A program made the translations under genes and the position numbers. DNA of 10,815 nt from Phycisphaerae bacterium. Its GTDB lineage: Bacteria > Planctomycetota > Phycisphaerae > Phycisphaerales > SM1A02. The notes below the pieces were generated by a model. The model made no database searches and was not told where the DNA came from. It worked only from the letters and a program-made list of their open reading frames with translations. Location of the stretch: the NCBI GenBank assembly GCA_018665385.1, contig JABJDN010000117.1, positions 1 to 10,815 of the forward strand, read 5' to 3'. Of the stretch, positions 1 through 6,393 are shown in pieces (the stretch's first letter is position 1; each line of letters opens with the position of its first letter).

Positions 1-186
1 GCAGCCGTGATAGCGCTTGGAATCGTGGCATCAATTGTTACCAGCACAATCGTTGCATCGAAGGCATACAGCTCTACATTCGAAAATGCCTCAAAAGCAC
101 AACAATCTATTGTCGTCAAAGGCAAAGCTACCAAACAAGTCAGAAGTGACCAGGGTGTAGGGGCAGTCGAATTTGGTATCGATTAA
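1..186 (+). pseudogene. Truncated SIMPL-domain membrane protein (5' end outside window)
   Basis: Reading frame 1 is open from the window edge to a TAA at 184-186 (61 residues visible). It begins with a hydrophobic stretch (AVIALGIVASIVTSTIVA, about residues 2-19) that looks like an N-terminal membrane anchor. This is followed by SIVVKGKATKQVRSD and then GAVEFGID-stop. The VxVKGxAxKQVRSD pattern is the usual beginning of SIMPL-domain proteins (DUF541 family), membrane-anchored periplasmic proteins of roughly 230-250 residues. Here the domain ends after about 25 residues, and I see no continuation of it in any frame before the tRNA 30 bp downstream. I infer a gene that lost its 3' part. It could instead be a short but functional protein. 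Confidence is good for the family, moderate for the pseudogene status. Confidence 0.55.
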
Positions 187-215
187 AGGCTATTTCACTG
201 CATGCAACCCTAAAA

Positions 216-289
216 CGCGGATGACAGGACTCGAACCTGTAACCTTCGGTTTCGTAGACCGACGCTCTATCCAGTTGAGCTACACCCGC
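216..289 (-). tRNA. tRNA-Arg (anticodon ACG)
   Basis: Read on the minus strand, the sequence folds as a complete cloverleaf. The acceptor GCGGGTG pairs with CATCCGC (one G-T pair), the D stem is GCTC/GAGC, and the anticodon stem is TCGGT/ACCGA. The anticodon loop CTACGAA gives anticodon ACG, the variable loop is AGGTT, and the T arm is ACAGG-TTCGAGT-CCTGT. The discriminator is G, and CCA is not encoded. Anticodon ACG reads CGN arginine codons after A34 is deaminated to inosine by TadA (family knowledge). A weak -10-like TATTCT lies upstream on the minus strand at 314-309. Confidence 0.95.
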
Positions 290-358
290 TTTTACCGGGA
301 AGGTGGGAAGAATACCACAGCAAGGTGCATATCGCTACGCCAAAGAGCCACAAGTGGG

Positions 359-387
359 TTGACTTCTCACTGGTTTTTCGGGATAAT
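359..387 (+). promoter_or_regulatory. Sigma-70-type promoter for rpsT
   Basis: TTGACT (359-364) is separated by exactly 17 bp from GATAAT (382-387), each hexamer matching consensus at five of six positions. Transcription would start near 393-395, giving a 5' leader of about 45 nt before the rpsT GTG at 439. This is the best-matching housekeeping promoter in the window. Confidence 0.7.
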
Positions 388-396
388 TCCATGTTC

Positions 397-413
397 GCTC
401 CTTACGTAGGGGC
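397..413 (+). promoter_or_regulatory. Small hairpin in the rpsT leader
   Basis: GCTCC (397-401) can pair with GGGGC (409-413) around a 7-nt loop, with one G-U pair. It lies within the first 20 nt of the predicted rpsT transcript and upstream of the ribosome binding site. S20 is autoregulated through its own leader in E. coli, so a role here is possible, but a five-pair stem is weak evidence. Confidence 0.2.
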
Positions 414-438
414 AATTTAGAGACACTGGAGAATTATT

Positions 439-708
439 GTGCCACAATCACGATCAGCTAAAAAAGATGTTCGACAAAACGCAAAACGCCGTGCGGTTAA
501 CCATTGGCGAAAAAGACGCATCAAAGACCAATCAAAGTCCTTTTTAGAAGCAATCACCGCGAAAGATGTCGCATTAGCTGAAACAGAATTCAAAAAGTAC
601 TGCAGTATTCTAGACAAGATTTCTACAACCAGCACAATGCACAAGAATACAGTTGCTCGTCGCAAAAGTCGTTTCTCAAGACGCCTTCGCGAACTCAAGC
701 AAGCGTAA
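439..708 (+). CDS. rpsT: 30S ribosomal protein S20
   Basis: The 89-residue, strongly basic protein has the S20 hallmarks. It opens with a PQSRSAKKDVRQNAKRR-type N-terminus, has alternating K/R-rich helices, and ends with the conserved MHKNTVARRKSRFSRRL segment. S20 binds the 5' domain of 16S rRNA early in 30S assembly. Length is typical (85-90 aa). The start is GTG at 439. A clear Shine-Dalgarno sequence, GGAGA at 428-432 with 6 nt spacing, supports it, and the usual start residues M-P follow. A sigma-70 promoter lies at 359-387, so the gene probably has its own transcript. A run of seven T follows the stop, but I could not find a convincing terminator stem before it. The next gene begins 55 bp downstream on the same strand. 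Confidence 0.95.
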   Translation: MPQSRSAKKDVRQNAKRRAVNHWRKRRIKDQSKSFLEAITAKDVALAETEFKKYCSILDKISTTSTMHKNTVARRKSRFSRRLRELKQA

Positions 709-763
709 CTTCTTTTTTTGACTATTCAATTGTTACAATTCGGGTAACGCTATCATTGTACAT

Positions 764-1531
764 ATGCCACTTCCCCCCCGCTTTTCAAATCAGAAAAATT
801 TACGCGGACTACGGTACAGCGAACTTTCCCGTGAACCGCTGTACATGCTTGCGTTCCTATTACCAATGATTGTGTTTTATGAAGTAGCGTTGTATTCTTC
901 GTATTCTTCAAAAGCACACATACAAATAAAAGCGCATGATCATCTTCTTAAATTCTTCGAGATGTTTGACATGCCCGTTACACAAGGGCTTTGGCTTGGT
1001 GGCATTGCAATCGTCACCATTTTATTTTTCTGGCATGTATATAACGGAAACAGGTGGGCAATTCGTTGGCAAATCGTAGGCGGAATGGCGCTTGAGTCGA
1101 TTTGTTTTACAGTACCGCTCGTACTATTTGGTGCCGTACTTGGAGGATACGCTGCTGCCGCTTCCGCATCATCGATTGGGTCGCTCGATATATTCGACAA
1201 AATCGCAGTCAGTTTCGGAGCTGGTTTGTACGAAGAGCTTTTGTTTCGCATGCTTTTGATAGCGGGCATTCACTCAGTAGTCTGCAATGTTTTCAAACAA
1301 TCTAATGTCATGGGATTAGGTATTGGTGTATTCGCCTCTGCATTATTGTTTGCTCTGTACCATGACCTTCCTAACGCTGGCACGCTCTCCCCGCTAGTTC
1401 TATTCTTTTTCTTTGGTGCCGGCGTGTATTTAGGTATTTTGTATGTAATCAGAGGGTTTGGTATAGCCGCAGCCACGCATGCTGGGTACGACGTGATAGC
1501 AACTATCCTTTTAACCTCCGCTACACAGTAA
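764..1531 (+). CDS. CPBP-family intramembrane metalloprotease
   Basis: This is a 255-residue polytopic membrane protein with about six hydrophobic segments (about 27-46, 76-92, 104-130, 184-199, 207-229 and 232-252). The three family motifs are visible: E157-E158-xxx-R162 (YEELLFR), FALYH with H200, and HAGYD with H239 and D243. These are the metal/catalytic motifs of the CPBP (CAAX protease and bacteriocin-processing, ABI) family, related to the eukaryotic type II CAAX endopeptidase. Bacterial members serve in self-immunity, protein processing or unknown roles, and the substrate cannot be read from the sequence. No Shine-Dalgarno is seen before the ATG. Instead, a -10-like TATCAT (751-756) ends 7 nt before it, so a leaderless transcript is possible. 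The gene may be co-transcribed with the lipoprotein gene 47 bp downstream. Confidence 0.85.
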   Translation: MPLPPRFSNQKNLRGLRYSELSREPLYMLAFLLPMIVFYEVALYSSYSSKAHIQIKAHDHLLKFFEMFDMPVTQGLWLGGIAIVTILFFWHVYNGNRWAIRWQIVGGMALESICFTVPLVLFGAVLGGYAAAASASSIGSLDIFDKIAVSFGAGLYEELLFRMLLIAGIHSVVCNVFKQSNVMGLGIGVFASALLFALYHDLPNAGTLSPLVLFFFFGAGVYLGILYVIRGFGIAAATHAGYDVIATILLTSATQ

Positions 1532-1578
1532 AAACCGCTACACTCTGTATTACGTGTTAGAGGAAAAAGGAGACCCAC

Positions 1579-2766
1579 ATGCACAACCAATTCAAAATAA
1601 GTATCGCAACAATTACATGCATTTCAATTGCAGCTTGCAATACTACGCAAACAACAGAAACAAATACAGGCGACGCGAATCCGGATTCAGTTCCTATGGC
1701 AAAATTAGTTGCGCCAACGCCGTTGCCAGAGCTTGAAACACCTAACTCTGAACCGTCGCCACTTGCAATCGGCGACAATGCCCCTGCAATCAGTATTGAC
1801 CACTGGGTCAAGGGCGAAGAATTTGATTCCTTTGCTGATGGCCAAGTCTACGTTATGGAATTTTGGGCAACTTGGTGTGGCCCATGTATTACTTCAATGC
1901 CACACTTAAGCAGTTTGCAAGCGCAATACGGAGACGCTGTGAAATTCACAGGTGTCTCTAGCGAAGCAGAGCTACAAACAGTAACCGAATTTTTAACAGA
2001 AACAAACTCATCTGACGGCGAACAAAATTGGGACAGAATGGGTTATACCGTTGCTGTTGACCCTGACCGAACTACAAGCACTGCATACATGAAAGCCGCA
2101 GGGCAAAATGGTATTCCAACAGCGTTTATCGTTGATGGCAATGGCAAAGTTGCTTGGATTGGCCACCCTATGAGCATGGATGGTCCACTTGCTGAAATTG
2201 TTGATGGCACATGGGACCTTGCTTCAGCTGCAGAAGAATTCAAAACTGAGCAAAAGCGTGACCTGGCAATGAGAGATTTCAGGATGTCGCTGCGTACCAC
2301 ACAAGAAGATGGCGACTGGGATGCGTACATTGGTGCAATCGATGCGTTTGTTGCTGAATTTGGTGATGACGCACAACTCGACAATATGAAATTCGATGCC
2401 CTACTCAAAGGCAAAAAAGACAATGCCGCTGCGTATGCTTGGGCAGACACAATGATGCATAACAACTGGGATAACTCCTCAGCTATGAATGCAATGGCTT
2501 GGAACATCGTAGATCGTATGCCTGCAAACGAGCAAGACTTAGACTTTGCATTAAAAATTGCACTTCGTGGTTGCGAACTTACAACGTACGAAGACCCAAT
2601 GATTCTAGACACATTAGCTCGTTGCTACTGGGAATTGGGTCAAAAGTATAAAGCAATCGAATGGCAAAAGAAAGCTGTTTCACTTGTAGATGATTCATCA
2701 ATGAGTGCATCTATGACTGCAACACTTAACGAGTACAACGGTTCACTCGCGAACGTTGACCAGTAA
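1579..2766 (+). CDS. Thioredoxin-fold (TlpA/AhpC-like) lipoprotein with helical C-terminal extension
   Basis: The 395-residue protein starts with a lipoprotein signal ending in ISIAAC, so C20 should be lipidated and the protein anchored in a membrane. A Ser/Thr/Pro-rich linker (about 21-62) follows, then a TlpA-like thioredoxin domain (about 63-220). That domain has WATWCGPC (C100 and C103 as the redox pair) and GIPTAF with the expected cis-proline at P180. Residues 225-395 are helical. The last part (DTLARCYWELGQKYKAIEW) resembles a TPR repeat, suggesting a protein-interaction region. The role is presumably disulfide reduction or isomerisation in the periplasm; the partner is unknown. The start is well supported by GGAGA at 1569-1573, 5 nt before the ATG. 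A strong terminator follows the stop codon. Confidence 0.85.
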   Translation: MHNQFKISIATITCISIAACNTTQTTETNTGDANPDSVPMAKLVAPTPLPELETPNSEPSPLAIGDNAPAISIDHWVKGEEFDSFADGQVYVMEFWATWCGPCITSMPHLSSLQAQYGDAVKFTGVSSEAELQTVTEFLTETNSSDGEQNWDRMGYTVAVDPDRTTSTAYMKAAGQNGIPTAFIVDGNGKVAWIGHPMSMDGPLAEIVDGTWDLASAAEEFKTEQKRDLAMRDFRMSLRTTQEDGDWDAYIGAIDAFVAEFGDDAQLDNMKFDALLKGKKDNAAAYAWADTMMHNNWDNSSAMNAMAWNIVDRMPANEQDLDFALKIALRGCELTTYEDPMILDTLARCYWELGQKYKAIEWQKKAVSLVDDSSMSASMTATLNEYNGSLANVDQ

Positions 2767-2783
2767 TTTTTCCTTACTCTTAC

Positions 2784-2815
2784 AAGGCGGCTGTCTCCGA
2801 CAGTCGCCTTTTTTT
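2784..2815 (+). terminator. Rho-independent terminator after the thioredoxin-fold lipoprotein gene
   Basis: The 12-bp stem AAGGCGGCTGTC (2784-2795) pairs with GACAGTCGCCTT (2799-2810) around the loop TCC, with one G-U pair, and runs straight into seven T (2809-2815). It begins 18 bp after the stop codon at 2766 and is a textbook intrinsic terminator. On the minus strand the stem is not followed by a T-run, so it probably does not terminate the converging operon as efficiently. Confidence 0.92.
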
Positions 2816-2843
2816 ATTGGCCCTGCCTCGGGTCTGGTCCACA

Positions 2844-2877
2844 AGTGTTTAGTTTATGCTATTCCTGATTAGACACT
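2844..2877. repeat. Inverted repeat between convergent transcription units
   Basis: AGTGTTTA (2844-2851) and TAGACACT (2870-2877) are inverted copies with one mismatch (G-U in RNA), separated by 18 nt. The arm starts and ends like the longer repeat at 6394-6436 (AGTGTCT/AGACACT), and CTGGTCCA (2834-2841) also occurs in inverse orientation inside that repeat. It may be a degenerate relative, but the match is short. The rest of 2816-2951 shows nothing recognisable, and no intrinsic terminator for the minus-strand operon is visible. Confidence 0.3.
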
Positions 2878-2951
2878 ACGTGTCGAACGATTCTACAAAT
2901 GACCTAAGCCCAAGCAGTTACCAAAGAACTAAAAGAACCTGCTGCCACAAA

Positions 2952-4016
2952 TTACACTTCCACTTGCCTGCATTGCGCGTCAGACTCATAGATTGCGTCA
3001 ATAACCATTTGGACTAATCGACCATCTTCGCCCGTTCCAGCGGTAGCAGTATGTGCATTGTTTGTAACTGCATCTGCGAAAGCTTTGTGCTCTCCTTGGA
3101 AAGCGTCGTCCCAAGCTTCGGTTACATCAAAAGTTATTTTCTTGTCTTTTGGATTTCCTTCTTCGGAATACCCAAGTGTCATTTCATCTGCCCATAAATC
3201 TACAACCAAAGCACCCTTCGTCCCTTCAATAAGTAGTCCATCTTGTAACGTGTCCTCAGGCAAATGCGTTGCCCATGCAACGTTGTACTGAAACGTTGTA
3301 CCAGAACTATCCGAAATGATCGCTCGCACTCGATCTTCAACATCAAAGGTTCCGTCTTTTACAGGCGTTGACCACATTTCTTCGTAGGCATAGGAATCGA
3401 TTGTAAATGCGCGGGTACATTTGCCCAATGCATTTATAGGTGATTTCTTTTGCGTTATGTGCATCGCTAGGTCTATCAAGTGGACGCCGATGTCTATCAA
3501 ACATCCCCCACCACTGCGTTGCTTTGTAGTAAACCAACCACCGATACCTGGAATGCCGCGTTGCCTTACTAGTGTCGCTTGTACATCCAACACGTCGCCG
3601 ATTGTTCCATCCTCGATTAAATGTTTCGCCTTCATCGCAGCCGGCGAATACCTGCATACAAATCCCATTTGCAATACTTTGCCAGAAGCATCTCGAGCGG
3701 CAAGTATTTCGTCGCATTGAGTAATCGACATTGCCATAGGCTTTTCTAGCAGCACATGCTTCCCAGATTCTAATGCTTGAATTGCAAGCGGAGCATGTTG
3801 GTCATTAGGAACCGCAATTACGACACCCTCGATATTGTCTCGTGCGACAAGTTCTTCCACAGACGAAGCTACATCGCACTCGTGTTTTTTCGCAAACTCA
3901 TTTGTTTTCGATTCGCGAGGATCGAACACGCATACAACGTTTGTTCCCACTGCTTTGGCTGCTTCTGCATGCACATTTGCAATCATGCCAGCACCAATAA
4001 TTCCAATATTTGTCAA
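2952..4016 (-). CDS. Gfo/Idh/MocA-family NAD(P)-dependent oxidoreductase
   Basis: The 354-residue protein has an N-terminal Rossmann fold with GAGMIA (G8-x-G10-xx-A13). The family EKP motif follows in LLEKPMAMS (E91-K92-P93). The C-terminal dimerisation/catalytic half carries DIGVH (D175, H179), the usual active-site DxGxH. Family members oxidise or reduce sugars, inositols and related compounds with NAD(P)H; the substrate cannot be predicted. The start is TTG at 4016. Its TTGA overlaps the TGA stop of the preceding gene by 4 nt, and GGAG (4028-4025 on the minus strand) lies 8 nt upstream, which strongly supports this start and translational coupling. It is the last gene of the minus-strand operon. 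Confidence 0.88.
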   Translation of the reverse strand: MTNIGIIGAGMIANVHAEAAKAVGTNVVCVFDPRESKTNEFAKKHECDVASSVEELVARDNIEGVVIAVPNDQHAPLAIQALESGKHVLLEKPMAMSITQCDEILAARDASGKVLQMGFVCRYSPAAMKAKHLIEDGTIGDVLDVQATLVRQRGIPGIGGWFTTKQRSGGGCLIDIGVHLIDLAMHITQKKSPINALGKCTRAFTIDSYAYEEMWSTPVKDGTFDVEDRVRAIISDSSGTTFQYNVAWATHLPEDTLQDGLLIEGTKGALVVDLWADEMTLGYSEEGNPKDKKITFDVTEAWDDAFQGEHKAFADAVTNNAHTATAGTGEDGRLVQMVIDAIYESDAQCRQVEV

Positions 4017-5158
4017 CGAACTGACTCCATAGTTTTTTTGTATTTCACGTTACGTTCTTCAAGTTCTGCAAGCAAACGTAGCACTACTGCATCGTTGCTG
4101 CCAAAAGACTCTGGCGGATGAACACCTGGCTCAGCGATAGTGCCGTCAGCAATCATCTTACCCATGGACGCAGCTGGAAACCCAGTCGTGCGTGCCATGC
4201 TTGACTGGTCAGCATCCCCATCGTAATAATCGAGCAAATCCCAACAAAGACGCACTTGTTCTTCGCCTACCATTCCTTCTGCTTCCACTTGCATAACTGT
4301 AAGGTCTGCTTCGCCTGGTTCGTATTTCCAACTCTCAATCAATATTTTTGAAGTCATATCAATTGGTGCAATGGTATGTTCATCAATCCTCACCAGTTGC
4401 TCGCTAAAGAAACCCGCGGCTTTCAGCACTTGCATCATTTCCGTATGCCCAGGGTAACGTAATGTCCGCTCCCGCATAAAAGGTACATCAAGTGTGTCGC
4501 ATAATGTTCGAAGCCCATCTGAATTGAACGCTTCAAGGGTGCCAACACCAGGAAGGTCCATCAATACACACTCGCTCAACGCTGGGCGCGTAATGAGTTT
4601 TCCGTGTTCAACTATTCGAGCTGGGCGAATATATTCTTCAATAACATCCCGTGGACTAAACGGAGCTTTGTATTCAAAGGGCCAGGTTCTCTCGACTGGC
4701 AAACCCCCAACAACAATTTCTAACCGTTCACAAGAATCTAATAGATGCACCGCATGTGCGCAGAGTATATGGCTCATTCCTGGCGCGACGCCGAAATCGA
4801 CGACGCATGTAACGCCATGTTCTTTTGCAAGAGCGTCCCATTTTCTAGGATCCTCTGCCATAAAGGAAATGTCGCAATACGATTTTCCAGAAGTAATGAT
4901 AGTTTCGAGTGCGTTCAAACCAAGCCAACTCGGCAATGCACCGAACACAATTTCAGCCGAATCTATACATTTTCGAATTGCATCTTTATCGCTGCAATCA
5001 ACCTTTGCAATTGCAATTGCACCGTTACTTCGCTCTGCAACACGCGCTAGAGCATCACTTGAATAATCAACAATTGTGACTGCGAAGCCACTTCTCAATA
5101 AATCCTCGGCAATAACAGAACCCACCATTCCTGCGCCAAGCACGACTGCATTTGTCAT
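4013..5158 (-). CDS. Saccharopine dehydrogenase-family oxidoreductase
   Basis: Taking ATG 5158, the product is 381 residues. It has an N-terminal Rossmann motif GAGMVG (8-13), a substrate-side segment around PSWLGLNALE, and the FGVAPGMSHI region typical of the saccharopine dehydrogenase / lysine 6-dehydrogenase superfamily. Relatives act on lysine-derived or polyamine imines with NAD(P), for example lysine 6-dehydrogenase and carboxynorspermidine synthase. The length fits lysine 6-dehydrogenase, but I cannot assign the substrate. An in-frame upstream ATG at 5206 would add 16 residues before the Rossmann strand and overlap the preceding gene. The ATG at 5158 sits 4 nt after that gene's stop and places the GxGxxG motif where expected, so I prefer it. 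No strong Shine-Dalgarno is present, so coupling to the upstream gene is likely. Confidence 0.85.
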   Translation of the reverse strand: MTNAVVLGAGMVGSVIAEDLLRSGFAVTIVDYSSDALARVAERSNGAIAIAKVDCSDKDAIRKCIDSAEIVFGALPSWLGLNALETIITSGKSYCDISFMAEDPRKWDALAKEHGVTCVVDFGVAPGMSHILCAHAVHLLDSCERLEIVVGGLPVERTWPFEYKAPFSPRDVIEEYIRPARIVEHGKLITRPALSECVLMDLPGVGTLEAFNSDGLRTLCDTLDVPFMRERTLRYPGHTEMMQVLKAAGFFSEQLVRIDEHTIAPIDMTSKILIESWKYEPGEADLTVMQVEAEGMVGEEQVRLCWDLLDYYDGDADQSSMARTTGFPAASMGKMIADGTIAEPGVHPPESFGSNDAVVLRLLAELEERNVKYKKTMESVR

Positions 5159-5162
5159 TGGT

Positions 5163-5456
5163 TTACCACTTGCTTGCGATTTCATCAATCTTCGACTTCT
5201 TACCACTCTTTGTGTGGGAGATAGTCGCGATGATCGTGATAATGAAATTCAACGCTACTAGTACCCAAAGAAATGGACCTGAGCCTGGAAGGCTATCGTT
5301 GCCCATCAATCCTATAAAAGCGAGGATTGCGCCAAATATGACAAAGTACATGAGGAATATCTGCAATGTACTTGCACTCTTCTTAGGCGCTGAAGTCGGA
5401 GTTCTTGCGTGATGTGGCTTATTCTTAGCATTTTTTCTAGATTTTGATTGGGTCAT
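5163..5456 (-). CDS. Small two-TM membrane protein of unknown function
   Basis: This 97-residue protein is not one I recognise. Its N-terminus is very basic (SKSRKNAKNKPHHAR, then PKKSAS). A hydrophobic helix follows at about 31-51 (LQIFLMYFVIFGAILAFIGL), then a short G/S/P-rich loop, a second helix at about 61-79 (GPFLWVLVALNFIITIIATI) and a basic tail (HTKSGKKSKIDEIASKW). Positive charge at both ends suggests both termini are cytoplasmic. The start ATG at 5456 has an AAAGG-type Shine-Dalgarno upstream (about 9 nt). It is the first gene of a three-gene minus-strand operon, ending 4 nt before the saccharopine-dehydrogenase-like start. That context suggests a role with the two oxidoreductases, but this is only inference. 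Confidence 0.7.
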   Translation of the reverse strand: MTQSKSRKNAKNKPHHARTPTSAPKKSASTLQIFLMYFVIFGAILAFIGLMGNDSLPGSGPFLWVLVALNFIITIIATISHTKSGKKSKIDEIASKW

Positions 5457-5788
5457 ACTTTGTGCCTTTAGATTCTAATAATGGTGGTTTCTGATGTACA
5501 GCATACAACAGGTGACAACTTTTCGGTATTTTTTGAACAATAATGAACAATTGCGTTCACAAAAGCGAATATTGCTCGTAGATGGGGTAGTTGGAACTGG
5601 AAGTAGTTTCAGCTTTTGACAATTTGGACCATGAAGGTACTTCCTAGACCGAAGTACCGACCCTCGCCTCCTTTCAAGGAAAACGCTTGGGTCCTCAACA
5701 TTGCGACGTAGCACGTTGAGACTTGAAAAAGCCACGGAACCTGCGACCACGAACGTTGCAAAACCGCTTGCCCCAAGGAAAGACTGAT
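5457..5788 (+). promoter_or_regulatory. Gene-free, structure-rich leader upstream of the sigma factor
   Basis: No convincing gene lies in these 332 bp. The right half is dense with consecutive inverted repeats reading into the sigma-factor gene. GGTACTTC/GAAGTACC (5636-5643 / 5651-5658) is a perfect 8-bp stem. GACCC/GGGTC (5659-5663 / 5689-5693) encloses TCCT/AGGA (5669-5672 / 5677-5680). CTCAAC/GTTGAG (5694-5699 / 5715-5720) encloses TGC/GCA. Upstream, CAAAAGC (5560-5566) can pair with GCTTTTG (5612-5618). The pattern TGCGAC-N5-ACGTTG occurs at 5702 and again exactly 40 nt later at 5742. I infer a structured 5' UTR or small RNA; no known riboswitch class was recognised. Promoters of the leftward operon should also lie in the left part, but none stands out. 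Confidence 0.4.
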
Positions 5789-6310
5789 ATGCCAGTTACA
5801 ACAAAACGAGCCAACCTAGTTCTTGAACTCTTCGACGCGTACTACAAACGTGTCTACTGTTTCACACGCAAATCACTCGCTCCAGGCGCAGCAGAAGACA
5901 TCGCTCAAGAAGTCTTCACAAGATTACTCACAGTAAACGCTCTTGAAGAAAAAACTATAACTTCAAGCTATCTCATAAAAATCGCAGACAATCTAATCAA
6001 ACGTCGCTACAACAAAACGCAACGCAAAAATCAATACATCGATTCACAGCGTGGCGAAGCCATTCGCGATCTTCGAAATCTTCGAAACGATTCGCCACAA
6101 TGGTCAGGTGAAGAAATCACAAACGCACTCGCTTCGCTTCCTACTCACGAACGCGATGCTGTACGGCTTGTTATCTGCGAGGGCTTAAGTTACGAAGAAG
6201 CCTCTGCTTCACTCGGCGTTCCAGTATCCACTGTGAACAACTGGAAGTATCGTGGCGTAAATAAGTTAAAAGAAATCGCAGCCGCAAAAGAAATGAAGCA
6301 AAGCGCGTAA
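5789..6310 (+). CDS. RNA polymerase sigma factor, ECF-like (sigma-70 family)
   Basis: The 173-residue protein has the two-domain ECF layout. Region 2 (about 10-80) includes ELFDAYYKRVYCFTRKSL, AEDIAQEVFTRLL and YLIKIADNLIKRRY. Region 4 (about 110-163) includes LPTHERDAVRLVICEGLSY followed by the helix-turn-helix ASLGVPVSTVNNWKYRGVNKL. It should direct core RNA polymerase to a specific promoter set, unknown here. I chose ATG 5789 rather than 5723 because AAGGAA at 5775-5780 (8 nt spacing) precedes it and because region 2 then begins near residue 10, as usual. No anti-sigma gene is adjacent: the next plus-strand gene is pheA. It therefore belongs to the class of orphan ECFs without a visible anti-sigma partner, and control through the structured leader is conceivable. 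Confidence 0.85.
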   Translation: MPVTTKRANLVLELFDAYYKRVYCFTRKSLAPGAAEDIAQEVFTRLLTVNALEEKTITSSYLIKIADNLIKRRYNKTQRKNQYIDSQRGEAIRDLRNLRNDSPQWSGEEITNALASLPTHERDAVRLVICEGLSYEEASASLGVPVSTVNNWKYRGVNKLKEIAAAKEMKQSA

Positions 6311-6348
6311 CACGCCCCTCTCTTTCCTTACACAATCCATCCACCCGT

Positions 6349-6388
6349 CCGCACAGAGGCAACGACTCCCATCAATGCCTCTGTGTGG
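6349..6388 (+). terminator. Large hairpin after the sigma-factor gene, possible terminator
   Basis: CCGCACAGAGGCA (6349-6361) pairs with TGCCTCTGTGTGG (6376-6388) over 13 bp with one G-U pair, around a 14-nt loop. It sits 38 bp after the sigma-factor stop. It could stop transcription, but only a short CATTT follows rather than a strong T-run, so termination is uncertain. It could instead be a processing or stability element. Confidence 0.45.
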
Positions 6389-6393
6389 CATTT

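Noticed and set aside
173..409. Plus-strand ORF of 78 codons containing TGLEPVTFGFVDRRSIQLSYTR
   Set aside because: It is the antisense reading of the tRNA-Arg gene, a well-known kind of spurious ORF.
718..739. TTGACT ... TACAAT as a promoter for the CPBP protease
   Set aside because: The hexamers are only 10 bp apart, too close for a sigma-70 promoter.
2043..2612. Minus-strand ORF of 189 codons
   Set aside because: Antisense shadow of the thioredoxin-fold lipoprotein gene, whose lipobox, CGPC and cis-Pro motifs are clear.
4494..5066. Plus-strand ORF of 190 codons
   Set aside because: Antisense shadow of the saccharopine-dehydrogenase-like gene; no domain or ribosome binding site.
5159..5206. 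Upstream start (ATG 5206) for the saccharopine-dehydrogenase-like gene
   Set aside because: It would overlap the preceding gene and add 16 residues before the Rossmann strand; the ATG at 5158 fits the family and the operon spacing.
5616..5621. Exact TTGACA -35 hexamer upstream of the sigma factor
   Set aside because: No acceptable -10 hexamer is found 15-19 bp downstream; the stretch there is the arm of the 5636-5658 hairpin.
5631..5711. Plus-strand 26-codon ORF (starts MKVLPRPKYRPSPPF) in the sigma-factor leader
   Set aside because: No Shine-Dalgarno, and its codons are the arms of the hairpins at 5636-5720; too short to support without conservation data.
5475..5750. Minus-strand ORF of 91 codons in the gap before the sigma factor
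   Set aside because: It has no recognisable domain, low-quality composition (many Arg, Cys and Ser), no convincing Shine-Dalgarno, and it lies over the inverted repeats that better explain the region.
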